Assembly (NCBI GenBank): GCA_020433455.1
Contig: JAGRCP010000024.1
Span: 1-51,940 of the forward strand
Direction: 5' to 3'
Length of the DNA stretch: 51,940 nt
From: Caldilineaceae bacterium
Lineage (GTDB): Bacteria > Chloroflexota > Anaerolineae > Caldilineales > Caldilineaceae
Below, one piece after another: positions 8,977-18,530 of this stretch. Each line of letters begins with the position of its first letter. Position 1 is the stretch's first letter. The position numbers and the translations under genes were made by a program. The notes under the pieces were generated by a model. The model was not told where the DNA came from. It searched no databases and worked only from the letters and a program-made list of their open reading frames with translations.

Positions 8977-10515
<1,539 letters not shown>

Positions 10516-10551
10516 GTGTTCTGACTCCTGCATTTCAAAAAGGGGAATACC

Positions 10552-11604
10552 CTATTCGCTGCTGCCTTCCGTCTCATAGACCTTGCCTTCCGCCGCGGGC
10601 GGGCGCACCCGCCCGACAAAACCGGAGACGGCGATGATGGTTACGACGTAGGGAAGCATAGAAACGAATTGGCGGGGAATATCCGTGAAGCCGGCCAGGA
10701 GCAACTCGTTTTGCAGCGCCTGGGTATAGCCGAAGAGCAGCGACGCGCCCAGCGCGCCGAATGGATTCCAGTTGCCGAAAATCATGGCCGCCAGGGAGAT
10801 AAACCCGCGCCCCGCGGTCATGCCCTCCTGAAATTGGCCAACGGCCTCCAGCACGAGGAAAGCGCCGGCCAGGCCGGCCAACATGCCGCCCATGGTTGTG
10901 TTGACATAGCGATATCGGTTTACGTTGATGCCCACAGTGTCCGCGGCCCGGGGATGTTCGCCTACGGCCCGGGTGCGCAGGCCCCAACGCGTATGGAAGA
11001 GCGCGACGTGAATTATCACAACCAGCAAAAGCGTCAGATAGGTGATGGGCGGATTGTCGAAGAATACGGGTCCAATCACCGGAATTTGGGCAAGCCCGGG
11101 AATGGGCAGGGCGTTAAACTTTCCTTCGGCCACTGCATTCCGGTCAAAAAGGTATGCCGTAAAGCCCGTCGCCAAAATGATGATCACCGTACCGGAGATG
11201 ATCTGATCCATGCGGAAGCGAATCGACAGCGTGGCATGCAGCAGGCCCATGAGGCCGCCGATGGCCAATGCGATCAGAACGCTGAAAATGAGGCTGGCCG
11301 TCAGGGGCCAACCATTGGTCGCCACCTTGGCCACAAAGCCGCCGAAGGCGCCCGCCAGCATCATGCCCTCAATGCCGATGTTGATAATGCCGGATCGCTC
11401 GCACAGGATGCCGCTCAGCGCGCCCAGAATCAACGGAATCGACGCCCGCAGGGTAAAGTTGAGCGCGCTGATGCCGAAGAATACCCGCAGCCACATACTA
11501 TTCCCCAGGGGCGTCATGTTCACCAACAGCGCCATCACCACCAGTACGCCGGCCAGGATCAAGGAGATCAGGGAGGACGTTTTCCAGAAATTATTAGGTC
11601 TCAT
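10552..11604 (-). CDS. ABC importer permease, BMP/nucleoside type (NupQ/YufQ-like)
   Basis: Integral inner-membrane permease of 350 residues with about eight to nine hydrophobic segments (for example residues 14-30, 37-55, 90-125). The family hallmark ERSGIINIGIEGMMLAGAF, the cytoplasmic coupling region, is at residues ~68-86. A second conserved segment is GEHPRAADTVGINVNRYRY near residue 218, followed by AGLAGAFL. The ATG has GGAG 6 nt upstream, and the stop codon of the preceding permease gene abuts this ribosome site, so the two permeases are translationally linked. Confidence 0.93.
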   Translation of the reverse strand: MRPNNFWKTSSLISLILAGVLVVMALLVNMTPLGNSMWLRVFFGISALNFTLRASIPLILGALSGILCERSGIINIGIEGMMLAGAFGGFVAKVATNGWPLTASLIFSVLIALAIGGLMGLLHATLSIRFRMDQIISGTVIIILATGFTAYLFDRNAVAEGKFNALPIPGLAQIPVIGPVFFDNPPITYLTLLLVVIIHVALFHTRWGLRTRAVGEHPRAADTVGINVNRYRYVNTTMGGMLAGLAGAFLVLEAVGQFQEGMTAGRGFISLAAMIFGNWNPFGALGASLLFGYTQALQNELLLAGFTDIPRQFVSMLPYVVTIIAVSGFVGRVRPPAAEGKVYETEGSSE

Positions 11605-11613
11605 GGTGCACTC

Positions 11614-12759
11614 CTACCCTGCGCCCCAGTTGACGGTCGGAGCGCTCTCCACCTCTTCGGGATCCGGTTTCATGCGGAAGATGGTGTAGATGATCGTGGG
11701 CGCCGCCACAAAGGCCAACACCAAGGCCTGAATCACTTGCACAATATCCTGGGCAATGCGCGTATCGAACTGAAGCTTGGCCGCGCCCGCATCCATCGCG
11801 CCGAAGAGGAATGAGGCAAAAATCACGCCCAGGGGGTGGGTTTGTCCCAAAAGGGCCACGGTAATGCCGTCAAAGCCCACGCCGCCGCCGAATTCAGGTG
11901 CAAATTTGTGGTTGAGCCCCAAAGTTTCGATTCCACCGGCCAGGCCCGCCAGCCCGCCGGCCAGGATCATGGCGAAAATGATGGTCCACCGCACCCGGAT
12001 GCCTGCATAGCGAGCAGCCTTCATATTCTGGCCCACGGTGCGGATCTCAAAGCCGACGGTGGTCTTATAGAGCAACCACCAAATAAAAACCGCTACGGCC
12101 AAAGCGATGAGAATGCCGTAATGGACGCGGTAAGGCGGGCCGAAAATCCACGGGATTCGTGCGCTCGCCAGTACGTCGGGCGTTTCGGAAATGGGGCCGG
12201 CCGTCGTGTCCCACAGGGGACCGGGCTGCTGTCCCTGCGTACCGCCGGCATAAACGGTCCATCCGGCAAAGAGCGCCGCCACATAATTGAGCATGATGGT
12301 GACAATCACCTCATGCGCGCCGGTATAAACCTTGAGCAGGCCGGGAATGGCGCCCCAGATCGCGCCGCCCAACATGCCGGCAAGCAGGGCCAGCGACAGG
12401 TGAATGAACGGGGGCAATCCGGGAAAATTGATGCCCACAGCCACTGAGAAAACGGACCCCATCACAAACTGACCCGATGCGCCGATATTGAAGAGGCCGG
12501 CCTTGAAGGCTACCGCCACAGAGAGCCCCGTGAGAAGCAGGGGCGTCATCTTGCGGATGGTGGTGGACAGGCCGCGCCCGCTGCCGAACGCGCCCTCGAA
12601 CAGTGACTGATACGCGCGCACCGGACGCCATAGCCGCTCCATCAGCGTGCCGGACGTATCGCCGAAAAAAGCCATGATCAACCCGCCGACGATCAGGGCG
12701 CTGAGAATAGCTAAAAAGGGAATGAGAAGGGGCCGAATAAAGCGGCGGATGGATTGCAT
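11614..12759 (-). CDS. ABC importer permease, BMP/nucleoside type (NupP/YufP-like)
   Basis: The longer of the two permeases (381 residues), with an N-terminal hydrophobic segment at residues ~7-30 and the coupling signature FKAGLFNIGASGQFVMG near residue 85. VGQNMKAARYAGIRVR marks the second conserved loop. The start is placed at the ATG at 12759, which has GGGAG about 8 nt upstream; the longer open frame to 12858 would run through a terminator-like hairpin and lacks a ribosome site. It is separated from the lipoprotein gene by 274 nt, unlike the tight spacing of the other operon members. Confidence 0.92.
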   Translation of the reverse strand: MQSIRRFIRPLLIPFLAILSALIVGGLIMAFFGDTSGTLMERLWRPVRAYQSLFEGAFGSGRGLSTTIRKMTPLLLTGLSVAVAFKAGLFNIGASGQFVMGSVFSVAVGINFPGLPPFIHLSLALLAGMLGGAIWGAIPGLLKVYTGAHEVIVTIMLNYVAALFAGWTVYAGGTQGQQPGPLWDTTAGPISETPDVLASARIPWIFGPPYRVHYGILIALAVAVFIWWLLYKTTVGFEIRTVGQNMKAARYAGIRVRWTIIFAMILAGGLAGLAGGIETLGLNHKFAPEFGGGVGFDGITVALLGQTHPLGVIFASFLFGAMDAGAAKLQFDTRIAQDIVQVIQALVLAFVAAPTIIYTIFRMKPDPEEVESAPTVNWGAG

Positions 12760-12814
12760 AGGCTTACTCCCACAAGCAAAGCGCCGAGATGATAACAGAA
12801 AATCAGAACAACAA

Positions 12815-12843
12815 GGGGGCGTACTCCTGCAAAGTACGCCCCC
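12815..12843 (-). terminator. Intercistronic terminator/attenuator between the binding-protein gene and the permeases
   Basis: A perfect 11-bp stem GGGGGCGTACT/AGTACGCCCCC with a 7-nt loop, followed on the minus strand by a T-rich tract (TTGTTGTTCTGATT). It lies 56 nt upstream of the first permease start. No good promoter is visible between it and that start, so partial read-through is likely, lowering permease mRNA relative to the lipoprotein mRNA. Confidence 0.7.
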
Positions 12844-12877
12844 TGGCGCCATATCCATCCTGAAATGATGAAATAAA

Positions 12878-12978
12878 AACCGAGTTTCTGTCCGGCTCCG
12901 CTGACATTTACCCCGACGGGCAGATTACCCCGACGGGCAGATGAAACCGTTTGCTAACAGTCGTTCAGAAACTCGGTT
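12878..12978. repeat. 13-bp inverted repeat enclosing a 17-bp tandem repeat
   Basis: AACCGAGTTTCTG (12878-12890) is perfectly inverted at 12966-12978. Between them the 17-mer TTACCCCGACGGGCAGA occurs twice in tandem (12908-12924, 12925-12941). The element lies just downstream of the BMP lipoprotein stop, before the terminator-like hairpin. Confidence 0.85.
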
Positions 12979-13033
12979 CTTGGGCTGCAATCAAATCATG
13001 TCGGACGCGACGCTGGACTCCCGCAAAAAGCGC

Positions 13034-14137
13034 CTATTGACCATACCCCGTAGTGACGGAACCGTCATCCAGACCGGCTTTCGTCTGGGCCAGCTCGTCC
13101 TTGATCTCCTGAGGAACCGAATCCTCGAAATCGTGGAAAGGAGCCAGGCCGGAACCGCCGTAATAGTTGCCGCCGGGAAACTCGCCGTTCTGAGCCGCGG
13201 TCAACAGTTCGCCTACGCCGGGGGTGATGAGCTTCATCGCGCTGGAAACCAAACACGGATGAGCGGCAGGCACCGTCTCCCACTGGTCAGAGTCCACGCC
13301 GATGCAGTAAACCTGAGCGCCGCCTTCAGCCGCCACCGCGACTTCCTGCAAGGCCCCGTTACCCGTCAGACCGCCGGCGCCAAAGACCACGTCAGCGCCT
13401 TGATCCAACGCTTGCTTGGCCGTGTTCGCGCCCCACTCGGGATCCACGAAAGCGACATCCATGCCGCCGGGATGATAGGTGGAAATAATGTTGATGTCAG
13501 GATTTACGGACTGAGCGCCGGTGATATACCCTTCGTTAAAAGCAACGACCGGGGGAACCAGGTCCGTGCCCAGGACTGCGGCGATGGTGCCGCTCTGGGT
13601 CAGGCGCGCCGCCAGAACGCCGGCCAAGTAGCCGGACTGATCTTCATGAAAGATCAAACCGGTCAGGTTGGGAACTTCTTCCGCCTGGAACTGGTCTACG
13701 CCGATGAAGTAAATATCCGGATTCTCCTGGGCCGCAGTGAGGGTGGCATCGGCCAAAGCAAAGCCCACGGTGACGATGACATTGTAGCCGTTGTCGATGA
13801 ACTGCTGCATATTGTCGGCGTAATCCTTGGAATCCTGGGTTTCGATGTAGCGATAATTGTCTTCGCTCATGCCCGCGGCTTCGGCGAACTGCACCACGCC
13901 CTCCCACGCCGACTGGTTAAAGCTGCGGTCATTGATGCGTCCCACATCCGTGACCAGACCAATTTGGAAGTCGCTGGGCGCGGCTTCAGCATCGCCTGCC
14001 GCTGCGTCGCTCGCCGCCGCTCCGCTATCGTCCGCGGGCGCTTCGGTCGGAGCAACCGGCGCAGCGCACGCGCCAAAGAGCATAGCGGCTATCGCCAGCA
14101 ACGCAACAAGATAAAATGAGCGCTTGGATACACGCAT
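13034..14137 (-). CDS. BMP-family (PnrA-like) substrate-binding lipoprotein
   Basis: A 367-residue lipidated solute-binding protein for purine nucleosides or related compounds, anchored outside the membrane. The signal peptide MRVSKRSFYLVALLAIAAML ends in a lipobox with FGAC (Cys22-23 region), followed by an Ala/Pro/Glu/Asp-rich linker. The mature part begins FQIGLVTDVGRINDRSFNQS, the BMP hallmark, and has GVDQFQAEEVPNLTG and VFGAGGLTGNGALQE. The start at 14137 has AAGGAG about 12 nt upstream; the in-frame ATG 20 codons earlier has no site. It is first in the operon, with a TTGCCC-N17-TATAAT promoter. Divergent hyuA suggests that hydantoin- or purine-catabolite-like molecules could be the substrate, which is inference. 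Confidence 0.93.
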   Translation of the reverse strand: MRVSKRSFYLVALLAIAAMLFGACAAPVAPTEAPADDSGAAASDAAAGDAEAAPSDFQIGLVTDVGRINDRSFNQSAWEGVVQFAEAAGMSEDNYRYIETQDSKDYADNMQQFIDNGYNVIVTVGFALADATLTAAQENPDIYFIGVDQFQAEEVPNLTGLIFHEDQSGYLAGVLAARLTQSGTIAAVLGTDLVPPVVAFNEGYITGAQSVNPDINIISTYHPGGMDVAFVDPEWGANTAKQALDQGADVVFGAGGLTGNGALQEVAVAAEGGAQVYCIGVDSDQWETVPAAHPCLVSSAMKLITPGVGELLTAAQNGEFPGGNYYGGSGLAPFHDFEDSVPQEIKDELAQTKAGLDDGSVTTGYGQ

Positions 14138-14235
14138 GTTCGTTTTGTCTCCTTGTGTGAAGAATGTTAAATTGTGGTCGATACTGGCGGGGAGCATTCC
14201 CGCCGGAGAAATACGTCAGCATCTGAAGCGCCTGC

Positions 14236-14264
14236 ATTATACCCAACCCGCTCTATCCGGGCAA
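14236..14264 (-). promoter_or_regulatory. Promoter of the BMP importer operon
   Basis: Minus-strand TTGCCC (14259-14264), 17-bp spacer, perfect TATAAT (14236-14241). The leader of about 90 nt contains a GGCGGG/CCCGCC hairpin (14186-14191 with 14199-14204). Confidence 0.65.
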
Positions 14265-14306
14265 AGCATTCCTAATCTCCCCACTTTAACGGCCAATTTT
14301 TGCTTC

Positions 14307-16358
14307 ATGAATCACCTGCCATTTACCCAATCACTGGTCGGAATCGACGTGGGCGGCACCTTTACCGATTTTGTGCTGCTCACCGACGCCGGCTTACGCC
14401 TTTACAAACTGCCGACTACGCCCGATGACCAGAGCCGCGCCATTCTCGCCGGGCTGGACGAGATGGACGCGCAAGGCGCGGATGTGGTCCACGGCATGAC
14501 CGTGGCCACCAACGCGCTCCTGGAACGCACCGGCGCGCGCACCGCGCTCCTCACCACTGCGGGCTTCGGCGACGTCCTGGTCATCGGTCGTCAGAACCGT
14601 CCCGACATCTATGCCCTGCATCAAACCCGCCCGCCCCTGTTGGTAGAAGACGAGCTGCGGCTGGAGGTCAACGAGCGCACAGACCATGCGGGCCGTACCC
14701 TTGTCCCGCTGGACGAGGCCGACGTGGAGGCGGCGGGCCGCCGCCTGCTGGACAGCGGTGCGGAAAGCCTGGCCATCGTCTTCCTCTTCTCTTTTCGCAA
14801 TCCCCAACACGAACAACGCGCCGCCGAAATCATCCGCCGCATCGTGCCCGGTCTGCCTATCTCCCTGAGCAGCGCGATTCTGCCCGAATACCGGGAATAT
14901 GAGCGCACCGCGACCACGGTCATCAACGCCTACGTTCAGCCCCTGGTCGCACGCTATCTTCAGCGGCTCAGCGATGCCCTCGCCGACCAGCGCGTGAGCA
15001 TTATGCAGTCCAACGGCGGAGCCATCGGCCTCCACCAGGCCGCCGACGAAGCCGCGCGCCTGGTCCTCAGCGGACCCGCGGGCGGCGTAGTCGGCGCTTT
15101 TGCCGTGGCGCGGGACGCCCTGGATGACCCCGCGCCCCGCATCATCACTTTCGACATGGGCGGCACCAGCACCGACGTTGCGCTCTGTCCCGGCGAGATT
15201 CCCGCTACCGCCGAGAGCGTCATCACCGGCCTGCCCTTGCGCCTGCCCGTCATCGATATCCACACCGTGGGCGCGGGCGGCGGCAGCATTGCCCGGGTGG
15301 ATGCCGGCGGCGCGCTGCGCGTGGGGCCGGCCAGCGCAGGCGCGGTCCCCGGTCCGGCCTGCTATGGGCGAGGCGGAGACCGCGCCACGGTCACCGACGC
15401 CAATCTGGTGCTGGGGCGACTCAATGCTGGAGGCTTTCTGGGCGGCAAAGGCGCGGTCAAGCTGGATGAAGAGGCCGCGCAGCGCGCCCTGATCGCCCTG
15501 GGCGCGGAACTGGACCTCAGCGCCGAGGCCGCGGCCCTGGGCGTCATCAGCGTGGCCAACGCCACCATGGAGCGGGCCCTGCGCCGCGTCTCGGTTGAGC
15601 GGGGCCACGATCCTCGCGGCTTCACCCTCCTGCCCTTTGGCGGAGCCGGTCCGCTGCATGCCTGCGAGCTGGCCGCAGCGTTGGGAATTCCCCGAGTCCT
15701 CGTGCCCGCGATGCCCGGCGTCCTCAGCGCCTACGGCATGCTGGTGGCCGACGTAGCCCACGATACGTCCCGCTCGCTCCTGGTCGAACTGAAGGTCCTG
15801 CTGGATGACCCATCGCCCTTACTGGCGGCAGCGGATGACCTGACCGCGCGCACCAGGGAAAGATTGGCCGCTGACGGCGTTGACGAACCCAGCCTTACTG
15901 CTGCACTGGATGTGCGTTACCGGGGACAGAGCTACGAATTAACCATTCCCCTTGCATTGCCCATCGATCCGCCGGCCGTTGCCGCGGCATTGAGCGACTT
16001 TCACGCCGCGCACGCGCAGCGTTACGGCTATGCCATGCCCGACGAACCGACCGAGGCGGTGACGGTGCGCGTACGGGGGACGGGCCAGGGTGCGCAGCCC
16101 TCCTTCCCCCGGCGCCCCCAGGCGGGAGCGGATGCAAGCGCCGCGCAAGCAGGCGCCGCGCCCGTCTGGTTTGAAACCAGCGGCCCGGTCCGCGCAACCC
16201 TGTACAACCGGGATCGCCTTGAGCCCGGCAATCAACTGGCCGGCCCGGCCATTATTCTGCAATTCGACACCACCACCGTCATTCCGCCCGGCTGGTCAGC
16301 CCGGGTGGACGAACTGAGCAATCTTTGGATTACGCGCCCGGAAGGAGAAGGAAGGTAG
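14307..16358 (+). CDS. hyuA: Hydantoinase/oxoprolinase A-type subunit (HyuA)
   Basis: Large subunit of an ATP-dependent hydantoinase or 5-oxoprolinase-like enzyme, which phosphorylates and opens cyclic amides; the family also includes acetone carboxylase subunits. At 683 residues it has normal length. It starts with the actin-fold phosphate loop GIDVGGTFTDFVLL, has HGMTVATNALLERTGARTALLTTAGF, then LSGPAGGVVGA, ITFDMGGTSTDVAL and HTVGAGGGSIARVD, followed by a C-terminal domain with FGGAGPLHACELA. I start it at the ATG at 14307, 10 codons before the GIDVGGT motif; the ribosome site there is weak, and longer in-frame starts add unrelated sequence. It is divergent from the BMP importer and 112 nt upstream of hyuB. 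Confidence 0.92.
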   Translation: MNHLPFTQSLVGIDVGGTFTDFVLLTDAGLRLYKLPTTPDDQSRAILAGLDEMDAQGADVVHGMTVATNALLERTGARTALLTTAGFGDVLVIGRQNRPDIYALHQTRPPLLVEDELRLEVNERTDHAGRTLVPLDEADVEAAGRRLLDSGAESLAIVFLFSFRNPQHEQRAAEIIRRIVPGLPISLSSAILPEYREYERTATTVINAYVQPLVARYLQRLSDALADQRVSIMQSNGGAIGLHQAADEAARLVLSGPAGGVVGAFAVARDALDDPAPRIITFDMGGTSTDVALCPGEIPATAESVITGLPLRLPVIDIHTVGAGGGSIARVDAGGALRVGPASAGAVPGPACYGRGGDRATVTDANLVLGRLNAGGFLGGKGAVKLDEEAAQRALIALGAELDLSAEAAALGVISVANATMERALRRVSVERGHDPRGFTLLPFGGAGPLHACELAAALGIPRVLVPAMPGVLSAYGMLVADVAHDTSRSLLVELKVLLDDPSPLLAAADDLTARTRERLAADGVDEPSLTAALDVRYRGQSYELTIPLALPIDPPAVAAALSDFHAAHAQRYGYAMPDEPTEAVTVRVRGTGQGAQPSFPRRPQAGADASAAQAGAAPVWFETSGPVRATLYNRDRLEPGNQLAGPAIILQFDTTTVIPPGWSARVDELSNLWITRPEGEGR

Positions 16359-16364
16359 CGGGTA

Positions 16365-16453
16365 GCAAGTGGCAGGTTGCAAGTATTCGGAATGACGAGG
16401 AAACCGGTTTCTATCCGCCCGCCCCGCCCCGCCACTTGCCACCTGCCACTTGC
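16365..16453. repeat. Inverted repeat GCAAGTGGCAGGT between hyuA and hyuB
   Basis: GCAAGTGGCAGGT (16365-16377) is inverted perfectly at 16441-16453. The related words GCAAGT and CACTTGCC recur inside the 63-nt spacer, which also carries the palindrome GAAACCGGTTTC. It starts 7 nt after the hyuA stop. Confidence 0.85.
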
Positions 16454-16470
16454 CGCCTGCTGCTCCGCCC

Positions 16471-18078
16471 ATGAACCCAATCACCCTGGAACTCTACCGC
16501 CACCGCTTCACCGGCGTCGCCGAGGAGATGGGCATTACCCTGCGACGCACGGGCTATTCGCCCAACATCAAGGAGCGTCTGGATTTCTCCTGCGCCATTT
16601 TCGACGCGCAGGGCGGTATGATCGCGCAGGCCGCGCACATTCCGGCCCACCTGGGGGCCATGCCCGCCAGCGTCCACACGATTCTGGACAAATTCAGCGA
16701 CTGGCAGCCCGGCGACGCGGTCATCGTCAACGACCCCTTTGAGGGCGGCAACCATTTGCCAGATATCACCATGATTGCCCCCGTCTTTACCGACGAAGCC
16801 GGCGCGCGGCCGGACTTTTTCGTGGCTAGCCGCGCCCATCACGCCGACGTAGGCGGCATGACGCCCGGCTCCCTGCCCCTCTCCACCGAAATTTACCAGG
16901 AGGGCATCATCATTCCACCGGTCAAGCTGGTCAAGGCCGGCGCGCTGGACGAGGATATCCTGCGCCTGATCCTGCGCAACGTACGCACGCCGGACGAGCG
17001 ACGGGGCGATCTCGCGGCCCAACGCGCGGCGGGAGACGTGGGGGCGCGAAGGCTGGGGGAACTGGTCGCGCGGCACGGATTGACCGAAGTCCAGGCCTAC
17101 GCCCGCCATTTACAGGACTACAGCGAGCGCCTCACCCGGGTCGCCATCCGGGAATGGCCCGACGGCGCCTATCGTTTTGAGGACGTCATTGAAATGCCGC
17201 CGGGAGAGGCCGACGCGACCGCGCCTATCCGCGTCACCGCGACCATTGCCGATGATGAAATCACATTTGATTTTGCGGGCAGCGCACCTGCGATTCACGG
17301 CTCCCTCAATGCAGTGATAGCGATTACCCAATCCGCCTGCTATTACGCGGTGCGCTGTCTCTTGGGAGCGGAGGCGGCCATGAATGACGGCTGCTTTCGT
17401 CCCATCCACATCCTGGCCCCGACCAATTCAGTCGTGAACGCGGCTTCGCCCGCGGCCGTAGCCGGCGGCAACGTGGAGACGTCCCAGCGCATTACCGACG
17501 TGGCGCTGGGCGCGTTGGCCCAGGCCCTGCCCGAGCGCATCCCGGCCGCGGGCCAGGGCACCATGAACAACCTGACCATGGGCGGACTACGCCCCGACGG
17601 CACGTCCTTCGCCTATTACGAAACCATCGGCGGCGGCATGGGCGCCGCGCCCCAGGGCGATGGACTTTCGGGCGCGCAGGTCCATATGACCAACACGCTC
17701 AACACGCCGGTGGAGGCGCTGGAACTGGCCTTTCCCTTGCGCCTGATCCGCTACAGCTTACGCCATAACAGCGGCGGAGCCGGCTTGCACCGCGGGGGCG
17801 ACGGCATTGTGCGCGAATACGAACTGCTGACGCCGACGACCGTCACCATGCTCAGCGAGCGGCGTGCGGTCGCACCGTGGGGGCTGGCCGGCGGGAAGGG
17901 CGGCGCGACGGGGCGCAATCAGATCATCAGCGCCCAGGGCGATGTGGAAGAACTGCCGGCCAAATTCTCGCGCCGCCTCCAGCCGGGGCAGCGCCTGCGC
18001 ATTGCCACGCCCGGCGGCGGCGGATGGGGAACAGACGAGGATGAAGAAGCGAAGGATTTTCAGGAGCCATCACGATAA
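16471..18078 (+). CDS. hyuB: Hydantoinase/oxoprolinase B-type subunit (HyuB)
   Basis: Partner subunit of HyuA, completing the cyclic-amide hydrolase. The 535-residue length fits the family. Recognisable segments: [20 protein letters not shown] at the N-terminus, [48 protein letters not shown] with acidic and His residues typical of the metal-binding part, [16 protein letters not shown], and the Gly-rich C-terminus [16 protein letters not shown] and TPGGGGWG. The ATG at 16471 directly precedes the conserved start; an ATG seven codons earlier is possible but lies within the right arm of the inverted repeat. Substrate not determinable from sequence. Confidence 0.92.
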   Translation: MNPITLELYRHRFTGVAEEMGITLRRTGYSPNIKERLDFSCAIFDAQGGMIAQAAHIPAHLGAMPASVHTILDKFSDWQPGDAVIVNDPFEGGNHLPDITMIAPVFTDEAGARPDFFVASRAHHADVGGMTPGSLPLSTEIYQEGIIIPPVKLVKAGALDEDILRLILRNVRTPDERRGDLAAQRAAGDVGARRLGELVARHGLTEVQAYARHLQDYSERLTRVAIREWPDGAYRFEDVIEMPPGEADATAPIRVTATIADDEITFDFAGSAPAIHGSLNAVIAITQSACYYAVRCLLGAEAAMNDGCFRPIHILAPTNSVVNAASPAAVAGGNVETSQRITDVALGALAQALPERIPAAGQGTMNNLTMGGLRPDGTSFAYYETIGGGMGAAPQGDGLSGAQVHMTNTLNTPVEALELAFPLRLIRYSLRHNSGGAGLHRGGDGIVREYELLTPTTVTMLSERRAVAPWGLAGGKGGATGRNQIISAQGDVEELPAKFSRRLQPGQRLRIATPGGGGWGTDEDEEAKDFQEPSR

Positions 18079-18339
18079 TCTGGGTGAGAACCTTTTACGC
18101 CGGTTTGCGTAATGTTTTCCGCAACAGAAAGCGCGTACAAACATTCTGTACGCACACGATCCGATACCTCACCTCTGACGGAGCAAAAAGAAAGATGGCG
18201 CCCCAACCCGACGCAATGCTTATCGGCATTTTGCTGACCATTGCCTTTTTCATTTCCGGCGTACAGGTACGCCGCTCGCGCATGGACTAAAGCTGTTCAT
18301 CCTTGTCGGCTGCCCCTCTGCAAAACGGCTTCGACTGCT
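18079..18339. other. Region after hyuB with two hairpins
   Basis: TTACGC (18095-18100) pairs with GCGTAA (18107-18112) around 6 nt and is followed by TGTTTT, a weak intrinsic terminator for hyuB. GCGTACA (18133-18139) pairs with TGTACGC (18147-18153). A possible 31-codon membrane peptide (ATG at 18195, LIGILLTIAFFISG core, stop at 18290) has only a poor ribosome site and is left uncalled. Confidence 0.4.
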
Positions 18340-18368
18340 TTGCCGCTATACGAATCAAATGCTACAAT
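18340..18368 (+). promoter_or_regulatory. Possible promoter of the propeller gene
   Basis: TTGCCG (18340-18345), 17-bp spacer, TACAAT (18363-18368). The start would be about 155 nt upstream of the GTG at 18531. No gene is seen in between. Confidence 0.45.
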
Positions 18369-18530
18369 CGAATGCGTAGTAAATGCTTGGATCGCGCCTG
18401 ATCCGAGCCTATTTCGCCACAACTTTCCTCCTCGGCGACCATTCTCTACGCGCTCGAAAACCGACATATCTGGGCGCCCGAAGCGTCGCCGCGGACGAAT
18501 GCCGCCATCTCCAAGAAGGAGCGCTTCGCT

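Noticed and set aside
14394-15761. 455-codon frame antisense to hyuA
   Set aside because: Shadow of hyuA, Gly/Ala/His-rich without motifs.
18195-18290. 31-codon membrane peptide after hyuB
   Set aside because: It has a plausible hydrophobic core, but the ribosome site is poor and no context supports it; too weak to call as a gene.
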